Program-made: the position numbers and the translations under genes | DNA from: Paenibacillus sp. MMS18-CY102 | GTDB lineage: Bacteria; Bacillota; Bacilli; Paenibacillales; Paenibacillaceae | Length of the DNA stretch: 64,000 bases | NCBI RefSeq assembly: GCF_009789195.1 | Contig: NZ_WSTC01000019.1 | Location: 1-64,000 of the forward strand | Direction of reading: 5' to 3' | Shown here: piece by piece, positions 38,106 through 46,440 of the stretch | Layout: each line of letters starts with the position of its first letter | Numbering within the stretch: position 1 is the first letter of the stretch | The notes under the pieces: generated by a model | The model's database searches: none | What the model was told of the DNA's origin: nothing | The model's input: only the letters and a program-made list of their open reading frames with translations

Positions 38106-38279
38106 ATGGTAGAAGAAATACCTGTAGAAGATATTATATATAGTTATTTAAGTATAGAAGAAACTTACATTCAGCCGCATAATATGAAAACACTCGAGTA
38201 TCCCTTTGAAATTACATCAGACGATTATCTGAACTTTTCAAGAAACGATTTAATTTCTGGTGATATAACGGAACTTTGA
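38106..38279 (+). CDS. short protein coupled to the HEPN-like gene
   Basis: 57 residues (begins MVEEIPVEDIIYSYLSIEET, ends NDLISGDITEL), acidic. ATG 38106 follows ATGGAGGGATTCGA. Its stop TGA overlaps a TTG start of the next frame (TTGA). Read across the junction with a -1 shift, the two frames give one smooth protein of about 147 residues (..SGDITEL-NALSNIKRALE..). They are therefore either a coupled pair, a recent frameshift, or a recoded gene. Confidence 0.55.
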   Translation: MVEEIPVEDIIYSYLSIEETYIQPHNMKTLEYPFEITSDDYLNFSRNDLISGDITEL

Positions 38280-38548
38280 ATGCATTATCAAATATAAAAA
38301 GAGCATTAGAATCTCGAATAGATAGTATCCTGCATATATACGGGATTAAAAAGGTAAAACAAAAAATATATAATTTAAGTTCGTTCTCTCAGAAGGTAGA
38401 TTTATTGAAAGAGCTGGGTATTGTAGCACCGGAGATTATGAAAAAGATTAACACAGTTAGGAACCGTATGGAGCATGACTATATTGAGCCAAAGCAAGAT
38501 TTGGTATGTGACTTTATTTTTAAATTACTGGATTGGTCTGCAGTCTAG
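38276..38548 (+). CDS. HEPN-like helical protein
   Basis: 90 residues from TTG 38276, mostly helical. It holds INTVRNRMEHDY, with Arg62-x4-His67, the Rx4-6H motif of HEPN domains, which are frequently RNases in toxin and defence systems. It lacks its own ribosome site and must rely on coupling with, or frameshifting from, the preceding frame. It may be the second half of a single HEPN protein. The HEPN call rests on one motif and helix content. Confidence 0.5.
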   Translation: MNALSNIKRALESRIDSILHIYGIKKVKQKIYNLSSFSQKVDLLKELGIVAPEIMKKINTVRNRMEHDYIEPKQDLVCDFIFKLLDWSAV

Positions 38549-38580
38549 TTCTCCTAATAAGATTGTGGTGGTGAAATAAA

Positions 38581-38871
38581 GTGAGTAAACTCGTGTCGGC
38601 AAAAATTAATTGGGTTCCAACTGAGTGCGGAGGGAAAAAGAGATTTCCGTTGCGTGAATACTCAACTGCTGCACATTTTCATGCTGATGAAGCGGATAGA
38701 GACTGGAGTGTAGTACTGATCATGAGAGAACATTTAGATAATTATGAAATGATTTGTGATCTGGCTTTTTTATTTGAGGATGCAGAAAGCTCCTGCCTTA
38801 TATATGTTGGCAGCACTTTTGAACTCTATGAGTCCAAGAAAGTTGCAGATGGGATCATTATTCAATGCTAG
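38581..38871 (+). CDS. small uncharacterised protein, possible EF-Tu-domain-like fold
   Basis: 96 residues from GTG 38581 behind GGTGGTGA. KINWVPTECGGKKRFPLREY near the start recalls small proteins with an EF-Tu domain-2-like barrel (pattern W.P.E.GG+K..P). The rest (LIYVGSTFELYESKKVADGI) suits a beta-rich fold. There is no signal peptide. It ends the row of small AT-rich genes after the RHS region and could be another orphan immunity gene. The fold call is from memory and weak. Confidence 0.5.
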   Translation: MSKLVSAKINWVPTECGGKKRFPLREYSTAAHFHADEADRDWSVVLIMREHLDNYEMICDLAFLFEDAESSCLIYVGSTFELYESKKVADGIIIQC

Positions 38872-39231
38872 ATTACGCAATAGATACTATAGAAGGATGT
38901 AAGAATCAATTGTAGCCCCGTTAATGCCGATTTATTGCTACTAATACCGTGTACAAGCGGATCGAATGTTTTGTTACCTTTCGGTGTAACGGGGACGCAA
39001 TCTGTCAACAAAATGTGTTGGCCATACGAAAAGTTTAATTGTACGTCCTTAATGTTAAGCAGCGGAAAATTCAATTGAAGACGCCCCGGAAGAACGTGAT
39101 GAATTAGATGCTGCAACTAATAAATTAAACTTCAAATTTCGTATTAAATTCTAGTGATGAAATTAAGATTTCAGCAGCTTGGGTCGGTAGAAAATAAGTG
39201 AATAAATAGCAAGAATAAGAGGCAGCCCCCG

Positions 39232-39256
39232 AAGCAAAATAGCTCGGGGGCTGTTT
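39232..39256 (+). terminator. hairpin terminator
   Basis: CAGCCCCCGA pairs with CTCGGGGGCTG (one mismatch) around AGCAAAATAG, followed by TTTACTG. It is a GC-rich stem in AT-rich surroundings, possibly ending transcripts from the small-gene array. Confidence 0.55.
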
Positions 39257-39448
39257 ACTGTGGAGCAACTGTTGACTTCACAACCATTAACAGCGCAGTC
39301 TAGAGGTTTAGGTTGCAAGGTGAAGTGGAAAAGGATCACTACCATTTTCAATAGATAAAAAGTCTCTAGTATTAAGTGCTTTATTACTATTGAAAATGAA
39401 TGGAGTGAGAAGAAAGAATTGAAACTCTATGAAAAGTGAAATGAATGA

Positions 39449-39477
39449 TTGACATCTTTTTGTTTGTTTTATACTAT
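39449..39477 (+). promoter_or_regulatory. sigma-A promoter for the small secreted protein
   Basis: A perfect TTGACA (39449-39454), a 17-base spacer and TACTAT (39472-39477). An untranslated leader of roughly 110 bases follows before ATG 39595. Confidence 0.65.
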
Positions 39478-39594
39478 GTTAGAAGAGATGGGAAAAACAG
39501 TAATATAAGTTAACTTCTTGGATAAGTCAAAATGATGAGAGGGTGTAATTTTAAGTAATATAGAGAGCCTAATATGAGATTGAGAGGATGAAGT

Positions 39595-39972
39595 ATGATG
39601 AAAAAATTGAATTTGAAAGTACTAGGTATCGCGACAGCTATCTTTGCACTAGTTTCCGGAGGGGCATCTGCTGCTTCAATTAGCACAACGGAGTTTGGTA
39701 CATTTACGTATACGCTGTCGAAAAGTGGTTCAACAGTGACGGCGTCGACGTCTATTACATCGTTTACCTCAACGACAAAAGTCATTACTGCGCTTGAGGT
39801 ACAGGAGAATTCAACAGGTACGATGTTAGCCAAACTCACTAAAACAACTACGGGTGGAAGCAGTTCTGCAGTTAGCGCCGCTAATTTGACTTCTACGACG
39901 TTGGCAGCATTCAGCTCTCACGAAGCAAGAGGCAACTCCAGCACTGTCAAATATTTGTCCAGCACATTCTAA
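39595..39972 (+). CDS. small secreted Ser/Thr-rich protein of unknown function
   Basis: 125 residues. A signal peptide (MMKKLNLKVLGIATAIFALV, cleavage near GGASAA) is followed by a low-complexity Ser/Thr-rich mature protein without cysteine (TSITSFTSTTKVITALEVQE). GAGAGG lies 8 bases before the ATG, and a clear promoter lies upstream. The B-strand-like alternation suggests an extracellular filament or matrix-type protein, but I do not recognise the family. Monocistronic; a terminator follows. Confidence 0.65.
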   Translation: MMKKLNLKVLGIATAIFALVSGGASAASISTTEFGTFTYTLSKSGSTVTASTSITSFTSTTKVITALEVQENSTGTMLAKLTKTTTGGSSSAVSAANLTSTTLAAFSSHEARGNSSTVKYLSSTF

Positions 39973-40040
39973 TATAATTTATAACCCGATCCATAGCATT
40001 GTAATCGCGGCAACGAATATTACTTAATTATTGCACCGTA

Positions 40041-40089
40041 TAGCATGACCGAGGGAGAGTAGGCCACTCCCACGGTCATGCTAGTTTTC
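40041..40089 (+). terminator. terminator of the small secreted protein gene
   Basis: TAGCATGACCG pairs with CGGTCATGCTA around GGAGAGTAGGCCACTCC, followed by GTTTTCG. Confidence 0.7.
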
Positions 40090-40128
40090 GTAATAGAGCA
40101 GTTTACTATATTTAACAAAGGAGTAGTT

Positions 40129-41160
40129 ATGAGGAATAATATTAAAGTGATAGCAGTTTTAGCAAGCCTATGCTTGCTGTTAGCCGGTTGCTTTGAGTCG
40201 AAAGAAACCCCCGGAAGCGATTTGCCGGACAAGCCGGGAGCGGCGGCCAAGATTTTTGAAGAAGAGGGTTCGTCTAGCGTTGGTATGGGCATGTTCAGCT
40301 TTGGCATTGTAGCGCCGAATGCAGACCGTCAAGTGTACGCGTACACGGGCCAAGATCTCCATATCCCGTTCAAAGTAACTGGATTAGACAAGGACCGAAC
40401 ATCTGACTTCGGATTACTAGTTTATGTGGATGGGCTTCCACAGCCATATTCGATCGAGCAAAAGGGAGGCAGTGGCGAAGAAACAGCCATTATGCATCAA
40501 TTTTCCTTGAAAAATGAGGAGACGAAGGAGTTCGAGCTCGTCTTTACGCCTGTCGCGGGGAAGAAGGGCGACCGAATCGGTGTCGTGTTCGCCGCTATTT
40601 TGCAACCGGATTATAAGTCTGAGAATGCGAGCAAGCCGAATTACGGCATCTATCACAGCCTGAGCGCGACAGTGCCACAGGAGATTGTGATGCAGAGCGA
40701 TGCGCCTGCCGCGAAACCGCTGCAAGCTTATACGAAAGCGGAGGTTGTGGATATTCCGCAAGCAGCCAAAGATCAAGCGGGAGTGTTCGTGACAGATGGA
40801 AGCACGGACTCTCTGGATGAGAGCGTCACGGTCGGACTGGTTCCCGAGGGCGCAGATCAATCGTATATTTCCGCTGTAAATGGCAAGGCCAAGTTCCGGT
40901 TTCAAATCTATGGCGGCGTTGAGGCGACGTATCATACGACCATATATGTGAATCACAAGCCTGTTCGAATTAATGGCTCGGATTATATCGTGACGAAAAC
41001 TCCGAAAGGAAAGATGAGTACGGTCGAGATTGAACTGGATACGAGCAGTTTTGAGAAATGGAATACTGTTTATGCGGTGTCTGCTGCAGCTGGGCGGGAT
41101 TATTTGACGGCTACCGACTCACCGGTCAAAACAAAGTCCATGTCTCTTCGAAATGAGTAA
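40129..41160 (+). CDS. lipoprotein of unknown function (ABC exporter cluster)
   Basis: 343 residues. Signal peptide with the lipobox LLAGC (~Cys21; CLLLAGCFESKE), then a beta-rich extracytoplasmic protein. Segments such as YTGQDLHIPFKVTGLDKD and YHTTIYVNHKPVRI suggest immunoglobulin-like strands. AAGGAG precedes ATG 40129; the in-frame ATG at 40078 lies in the terminator. It heads a five-gene operon of two lipoproteins, an ATPase and two permeases, 21 bases before the next gene. It may be an accessory to the exporter; function unknown. Confidence 0.75.
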   Translation: MRNNIKVIAVLASLCLLLAGCFESKETPGSDLPDKPGAAAKIFEEEGSSSVGMGMFSFGIVAPNADRQVYAYTGQDLHIPFKVTGLDKDRTSDFGLLVYVDGLPQPYSIEQKGGSGEETAIMHQFSLKNEETKEFELVFTPVAGKKGDRIGVVFAAILQPDYKSENASKPNYGIYHSLSATVPQEIVMQSDAPAAKPLQAYTKAEVVDIPQAAKDQAGVFVTDGSTDSLDESVTVGLVPEGADQSYISAVNGKAKFRFQIYGGVEATYHTTIYVNHKPVRINGSDYIVTKTPKGKMSTVEIELDTSSFEKWNTVYAVSAAAGRDYLTATDSPVKTKSMSLRNE

Positions 41161-41181
41161 TGGAGTTGAAGGGAGAAAAAC

Positions 41182-42324
41182 ATGAATCGAAAATGGCTTG
41201 CTTCGCTCGTTCTGCTATGCGTTGTTCTATTGCTTGCCGCCTGTTTCCAGCGAAATGAGACGAAGGTTGATGGGCAAGGAGAAGTGGCCCCAGGGCAAGG
41301 TGTTAACAAAGGCACAGAAAAATTAACCGAAGAAGGGAACACGCCCCTATATGATTTGAAATTCGACCTCGAGAAGAACAGCTTAATATTATCTGACCTA
41401 ACAGCTAACCAAGAGGTGAAAACAGAGAAGTTGGATGCAAACAGCTTCGCCAAAAACATTTTCCGCATCGATAAGGGATTTGCAGTTGAAGTATTTGCTG
41501 CCGATGAGCCTGTTAAAGTATCGAAAGGTGCAGGCGTTGAGATGATTAATTATCCGCAAAATTTCACGAAAATCACCTACCGCCTGTACAGCGAGCAGTT
41601 AGAGCTTCGGAAGGAAGCCGATCTTACAAGCAAGCTTCCGGTGCAGCTGAAGGATGTGAACGCGCTAAAAGCGGTGTCGGCGGATGGCAATCGTTTTCTA
41701 TGGACTAGCGTTACTGGATTATACCAATACGATGCCACTGCGGGGCAATTCAGTGAAGTGCTGAACGATGCAAACAATACGATCGTGTTCGTAAAAGCAA
41801 CCTATGCCCCAGATAACAAGAGGGTTGTGTATTACGGCAGCCAGGTGGGGGATGAGGAGGATGTTCTCAGTTACGGCCTGGTCGATCTTGCGTCTAAGCA
41901 GGTTACGGTGCATAAGGAGAAGCAGTATCTAGCTAACGAAATCGCCGTATCAAACCGTTATGCGAGCATTACGGATACGATGGCGCCGCGAAGCAATACA
42001 TCCAGTGGGAAAGTGCTTATGCTGGATATGGACACTGAAGATGCGTTCTCCGTTGCGGTGGACGGACTGGAGAGCGTGATGGCGAGGGTGACAGGAGATG
42101 GGAAAGCCCTGCTTGCTGTAAAAGAAGAGAAGGGCGGCAGTTACCGGATACGCCAATATGCGATTCCGAGCGGCAAGGCTGTAAAGGAAGAAACCTTCGA
42201 ATTAGACAAACAGCCAAGCACGATCCGCCGTATCACGGAAACAGCTCAGCCAACTCTTTATAATTTTGTAGTACTTGATAACGACGGACAATTCAGTATT
42301 CACCCTTTTACATGCGAGGAGTAG
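41182..42324 (+). CDS. lipoprotein with beta-propeller-like repeats
   Basis: 380 residues. The signal peptide ends in the lipobox LLAAC (MNRKWLASLVLLCVVLLLAA, then Cys21). The mature part looks like a propeller (DGNRFLWTSVTGLYQYDATA; YAPDNKRVVYYGS; GDGKALLAVKEEKGGSYRIR). GAAGGGAG precedes the ATG. It ends three bases before the ABC ATPase gene, so it belongs to the same operon. A similar propeller-like module is fused to the C-terminus of the last permease of this operon (from ~45650). Confidence 0.75.
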   Translation: MNRKWLASLVLLCVVLLLAACFQRNETKVDGQGEVAPGQGVNKGTEKLTEEGNTPLYDLKFDLEKNSLILSDLTANQEVKTEKLDANSFAKNIFRIDKGFAVEVFAADEPVKVSKGAGVEMINYPQNFTKITYRLYSEQLELRKEADLTSKLPVQLKDVNALKAVSADGNRFLWTSVTGLYQYDATAGQFSEVLNDANNTIVFVKATYAPDNKRVVYYGSQVGDEEDVLSYGLVDLASKQVTVHKEKQYLANEIAVSNRYASITDTMAPRSNTSSGKVLMLDMDTEDAFSVAVDGLESVMARVTGDGKALLAVKEEKGGSYRIRQYAIPSGKAVKEETFELDKQPSTIRRITETAQPTLYNFVVLDNDGQFSIHPFTCEE

Positions 42325-42327
42325 CCT

Positions 42328-43200
42328 ATGGAGTTGCGATTGGAGAAGATCGATAAATGTTATGGAAAGAATCAGGCGCTTAGCGAGTTCAACGCGACAC
42401 TAACGGAAGGCGTTTACGGGCTGCTCGGCCCGAATGGGGCTGGCAAAACGACGCTCATCAGCATTCTGATCGGCATCATGGATGCAACCAAAGGAACAAT
42501 TATGCTCGATGGGACCGATATCCGGCAGATGGGAACAAAATATTTGGAGCGAATCGGTTATTTGCCGCAATATCCGCTATTTTATAAAAATTTTCGGTGC
42601 GATGAATTTCTATCTTACATGTGCGTTCTCAAAGGGATACCGAAGAAAGAGGCCAAAGCCCGCATACAGGAAGTGCTGGAGCTCGTTAATTTAACCGATG
42701 CCAGCCGCAAAAAGGTTGGCGCGCTTTCGGGCGGCATGCGGCAACGGCTCGGCATTGCGCAGGCCATTCTAAACCGGCCGAATATTCTAGTGCTGGATGA
42801 GCCTACAGCAGGGCTTGACCCTGGTGAGCGGATCCGCTTTAGAAACATTATTTCGAGGCTGGCCAAAGACAAGCTCGTACTATTAGCGACTCATATCGTG
42901 TCGGATGTCGAATCGATTGCGAAGGAAATATTGATTTTGAAGCAAGGCCGCCTTATTATGCAAGGCTCCCCGGAAGCGCTTGAAGCGCGTGTCGAAGGTA
43001 AGGTATGGAATGTGCTTGTCGGTGAGGAAGAAGTAGAACAGTGGATAGACACCTATCAGGTGCGAAATGTAAAGCGGCAGGATAACGGGTTCCTGCTGCG
43101 TGTAGTAAGCGCAGAGCGCCCACAGGGCAATGCAGAGCCGGCTAGCGCTTCATTGGAAGATGTGTTTTTATCGATATTTCAACAAGAAAGCCAGGAGTAG
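42328..43200 (+). CDS. ABC transporter ATP-binding protein
   Basis: 290 residues, one ABC domain of the CcmA/YhcH-type exporters: Walker A GLLGPNGAGKTTLI, Q-loop YLPQYPLFY, signature LSGGMRQRLGIAQA, Walker B ILVLDEPTAGLDP and switch His in LATHIVSD. It powers the two permeases that follow, probably for export or antimicrobial-peptide resistance; the substrate is unknown. GAGGAG precedes the ATG. Confidence 0.93.
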   Translation: MELRLEKIDKCYGKNQALSEFNATLTEGVYGLLGPNGAGKTTLISILIGIMDATKGTIMLDGTDIRQMGTKYLERIGYLPQYPLFYKNFRCDEFLSYMCVLKGIPKKEAKARIQEVLELVNLTDASRKKVGALSGGMRQRLGIAQAILNRPNILVLDEPTAGLDPGERIRFRNIISRLAKDKLVLLATHIVSDVESIAKEILILKQGRLIMQGSPEALEARVEGKVWNVLVGEEEVEQWIDTYQVRNVKRQDNGFLLRVVSAERPQGNAEPASASLEDVFLSIFQQESQE

Positions 43201-43205
43201 CGGTT

Positions 43206-44459
43206 ATGCTAAAGCTCATTTATTTTGAATTGCGCAAACATGTGTTGAGGCGTCAGGTGATAGCGGCAATTGCACTGCTTCTCTGTCTTAATATCGCAGT
43301 CATCTATAAAGATTATTTGTCCGGGGACGGCCTTATGGGGTATTTTATGCCGCATTCGAAGGAAACCAAGGTTGAGTGGGCGTTTTATCGCGATATGCAT
43401 GCGAAGCTGGATGGGCCGATTACGGCGGAGAAGGCGAGATTCGTTACGGACGAAAATAACAGGCTGAATGCACTAGTTGCGGATAAGACGTTCAGCAGAG
43501 AGCATCAACCGGGAACTTATACAGGCTATATTTGGAACGACTATGCGATGTTTTTTAAATATTTTTATGAGCCGATGAAATATGCTGCGAAGTACGAAGT
43601 GAACATGAGCCAAACCGTCCAGAAGGCGAAAGAGAACGTTTCATTCTATAGCGATTATCACAATGCTTACGAGGTTTCCCGAAACGAATATATCGTAGAC
43701 CATTATGAGGGGCGAAAGATCTCCCTCTTTTACGACGGTAAACCATGGGGGCTGATGTTTGGCTACCATTTTTCGGATCTGCTTATTATGCTGCTCCTGT
43801 TGCTTGTCCTTGTTCCGTTGTATGTTCACGAGAAGGAAACCAATATGAATGAGCTTATTCTCACTTGCAAGCGAGGGCGCAGCAATATGGGGATGGCGAA
43901 GGTGGCGGCGATGGCGCTGTTCACTGGTTTTTTGGTTGTTGCATTCGCATGTGTGAATGTGGCGGCTTTCGGCAGCCTTTATCGGCTCGGAGGTTACGAT
44001 ATGCCGTTGTATGCGCTAGATTCCTACCAGAATACGCCGCTGTCGATATCCGTTCTTTCCTTCTATGGTTTGTTGGTGTTGTACAAGTTCGGAGGCGCTG
44101 TTGTCATCGGGCTCTGGCTGAGCCTGCTGTCCACCTTGTTTCAACGCGTTATCTATCCCTACATGCTAAGCGTATTGCTCATTGCCGCCGGATTGTATGC
44201 TAGCGGTTTTCTGGCGTCCGTAGAGCTTGGCAAAACGATTGTTGCACTTGCGAGCCCTTTCACGCTGCTAAAAGCGGATTCGTTGCACATGGAGTTGCTT
44301 GGGATGAAGGTGGGAAATAGGTTTATCCTGAGATCCATCGCAGGGCTTGCCGTGCAGGGTTTGATTGGGACCGTGCTCTGCTTCGCAATCCGTCGATACG
44401 GTTCATCAAGAAGGGTGAAGCGCAGCAGGTTAATGAATCCAATAAAGGCAGGTGCGTAA
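43206..44459 (+). CDS. ABC transporter permease subunit
   Basis: 417 residues: one N-terminal helix (~14-32), a long extracytoplasmic region to ~185, then about six helices (LLIMLLLLLVLVPLYVHEKE; MAALFTGFLVVAFACVNV). This layout fits ABC-2-type exporter permeases. CAGGAG lies before the ATG, 5 bases after the ATPase stop. It pairs with the next permease, whose start overlaps its end. Confidence 0.85.
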   Translation: MLKLIYFELRKHVLRRQVIAAIALLLCLNIAVIYKDYLSGDGLMGYFMPHSKETKVEWAFYRDMHAKLDGPITAEKARFVTDENNRLNALVADKTFSREHQPGTYTGYIWNDYAMFFKYFYEPMKYAAKYEVNMSQTVQKAKENVSFYSDYHNAYEVSRNEYIVDHYEGRKISLFYDGKPWGLMFGYHFSDLLIMLLLLLVLVPLYVHEKETNMNELILTCKRGRSNMGMAKVAAMALFTGFLVVAFACVNVAAFGSLYRLGGYDMPLYALDSYQNTPLSISVLSFYGLLVLYKFGGAVVIGLWLSLLSTLFQRVIYPYMLSVLLIAAGLYASGFLASVELGKTIVALASPFTLLKADSLHMELLGMKVGNRFILRSIAGLAVQGLIGTVLCFAIRRYGSSRRVKRSRLMNPIKAGA

Positions 44460-44460
44460 C

Positions 44461-46353
44461 ATGTGGTCTGCCGAGTGGAAAAAACTGCTCATCAAGCAGA
44501 AGGGCTTGATCGTTATCGCTTTGATGGTCCTGCTCAAAATTGCCTTCACCGTTCAACTGGGCTACGATTCTGACATGATCATTAATAAGAACCCTGAAGG
44601 GTATGCAAGCTATATTCGTTTGTTTGAAGGGCAACTGACGGAGGAAACGGAGCAGCGGCTGAAAGAAGAATATCGTGAGGTTACTGAGGCGCCGGCCCAG
44701 TTGGAACAGCTCGCTAATCGTTGGAAGGATGGGAAGATTGATCGGGCAGCGTATGAGGAAGGCAGCAAGGCGTATTATGAAAGGATGAAGAACAGCGCTG
44801 TATTTAATGCGGTTTATAACCAATATTTTTATGCCAAGGATGCCCCCACCGAACGATATATGATGGATGACCGGGGGTGGCGCACGCTGCTTGCTGATGG
44901 AAAGCCGGATTTTATCCTTCTGTTTGGTTTAATTCTCGTATTGGTGCCACTGTTTTGTTATGAGTATGAGAGCGGGATGGACGTTTTGCTTCTGTCTAGT
45001 GCAAAAGGGAAGTATCAAGCGGGAGTGGCCAAGCTCTGTATTGGCAGCATACTGGCGGTTATTGTGACAGCGTCGTTTACGATTATCGAATGGTTATGCT
45101 TGGATGGGATGGTTGGCATGAAGCATGGCGGTTATCCGCTCCAGAGCATCGCGTTTTTCGCGAGCAGTGCGTATCATGTCACCTTGAATAACGCGTTGCT
45201 TATTATGCTGCTCTGCCAGGCGCTTGGCGCTGTGCTGCTGGCCTGTATAATTGCAGTGGCTGGCATGCTTTGCAAGAAATCCATTCTAACGTTGTTTGCC
45301 AGCAGCGCGATTATGTTTTTGCCGTATATGCTGTTCGGTGGCAAGGCAGTGCTGTATGATCTCCCATTGCCTTCAGGGCTTCTTGAAGGTTCTGGTTATT
45401 TGTGGGGGACGACGTATATTAGCGGGTTTAACGAGCAAGGGATGATGGAGAAGACTGTTCAATTTCAGGCTGTAGATAAAGGAACGTTTATTGTGCTGCT
45501 GCTCATCTACGCCTTAGAGATCGGGCTGCTGTTCCTTTATGGGCTTAAGAAGTACGCTAGGCATTCGATTTTCAAACGCCGGTTACGATGGAGAGCGATT
45601 AACGCCCTTTCAATAATAGGGTTGATGGCCGCATGCGCGGTACTGCTGTCAGGTTGCCAAGCGAGTAGAGGGGAGCGGGACAACTTTACTTTCCATGCGC
45701 GGGATGGGGCGAACAGTGGAGAAACGAATGGGTTCGACGTGAGCTTGAATGTGGAGAACAACACTATAACGGCGAAATACGTAAAAACAGGCAAGGTGCT
45801 GACACTTACGAGAGACCCATTTGAAAAGGCGGATACAATTTCGGCGCTGTTCGTTCGCGACGGCTGGTGCTACTATGCTGTGCGGGATTCAGAGGTAGAG
45901 GGCTTTCGCATCTATGGCATTGATATGAGCGATTTTAGCCAGAAGCTTATTTATAATAGCGTGAAGGAAAACCATGAGGATTTTTACGGGATGATATCCG
46001 AGCAGGAAGGGATTGAGGAGGCGTTGGCGAGGCAGGCTCGTATTGACTGCTTCTTCCTTAATCAAACATCGATTTATTATGCAACAGGACCAGATCTTGT
46101 GAGGATAAGCCGAAAATCAGGCCGGGAGACGGTTGTGGCCAGAGATGTTAAAGCAAGCTCATCACTTGCCTACCATAATGGCGACATCTATTATGTGGAT
46201 TCGCAATACCGGCTTAGCCGGTATACAGAGAAAGAAGGGGAGTCGCATCCTGTGGAAGCGATCTATACAGATAGCTTTACTATTAAGGATAATAAAGTGA
46301 CCTATCGAAATTTATTAAACAACAAAGAAGTCCAGACATACCGGATTGGTTAA
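44461..46353 (+). CDS. ABC permease fused to a C-terminal extracytoplasmic propeller-like domain
   Basis: About 630 residues. Residues 1-~365 mirror the preceding permease: helix ~12-28, an outer loop, then about six helices (ILLFGLILVLVPLFCYEYES). A further hydrophobic segment ~383-400 contains LLSGC, a perfect lipobox-like sequence inside a fused protein. After it come ~230 residues of extracytoplasmic beta repeats (NGDIYYVDSQYRLSRYTEKE; GFRIYGIDMSDFSQKLIY). The start is ATG 44461 or GTG 44452. It closes the operon before a strong terminator. Confidence 0.82.
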   Translation: MWSAEWKKLLIKQKGLIVIALMVLLKIAFTVQLGYDSDMIINKNPEGYASYIRLFEGQLTEETEQRLKEEYREVTEAPAQLEQLANRWKDGKIDRAAYEEGSKAYYERMKNSAVFNAVYNQYFYAKDAPTERYMMDDRGWRTLLADGKPDFILLFGLILVLVPLFCYEYESGMDVLLLSSAKGKYQAGVAKLCIGSILAVIVTASFTIIEWLCLDGMVGMKHGGYPLQSIAFFASSAYHVTLNNALLIMLLCQALGAVLLACIIAVAGMLCKKSILTLFASSAIMFLPYMLFGGKAVLYDLPLPSGLLEGSGYLWGTTYISGFNEQGMMEKTVQFQAVDKGTFIVLLLIYALEIGLLFLYGLKKYARHSIFKRRLRWRAINALSIIGLMAACAVLLSGCQASRGERDNFTFHARDGANSGETNGFDVSLNVENNTITAKYVKTGKVLTLTRDPFEKADTISALFVRDGWCYYAVRDSEVEGFRIYGIDMSDFSQKLIYNSVKENHEDFYGMISEQEGIEEALARQARIDCFFLNQTSIYYATGPDLVRISRKSGRETVVARDVKASSSLAYHNGDIYYVDSQYRLSRYTEKEGESHPVEAIYTDSFTIKDNKVTYRNLLNNKEVQTYRIG

Positions 46354-46365
46354 CCGGACAAGAAG

Positions 46366-46410
46366 AGGGTGATTTTCGGGCGATGACATGCCCGAAAATC
46401 ACCCTTTTCT
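46366..46410. terminator. bidirectional terminator
   Basis: AGGGTGATTTTCGGGC pairs perfectly over 16 bases with GCCCGAAAATCACCCT, followed by TTTTC. It serves the ABC operon and possibly the convergent chemoreceptor gene. Confidence 0.85.
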
Positions 46411-46440
46411 GCTTCCGCTGTCAATGCTTAAAATGCAGTG

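Larger units (their letters stand above)
38872..39594. other. 723-base AT-rich interval without a supported gene
   Basis: This interval separates the small-gene array from the secreted protein at 39595. I see one hairpin terminator (39232-39256) and one promoter (39449-39477), annotated separately. A minus-strand frame at 38868-39116 has no ribosome site or recognisable family. Short frames on both strands look like debris. No insertion-sequence ends were found. Confidence 0.5.

Noticed and set aside
38868-39116. 82-codon minus-strand frame after the small-gene array
   Set aside because: TTG start without a ribosome site, odd composition and no recognised family. It could be a decayed remnant.
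39163-39351. 62-codon minus-strand frame
   Set aside because: It runs through a terminator hairpin and lacks a ribosome site.
28306-39980. Prophage or integrative element containing the RHS region
   Set aside because: No integrase, transposase, phage structural gene or flanking attachment repeat is visible, so only a composition-based accessory region is claimed.
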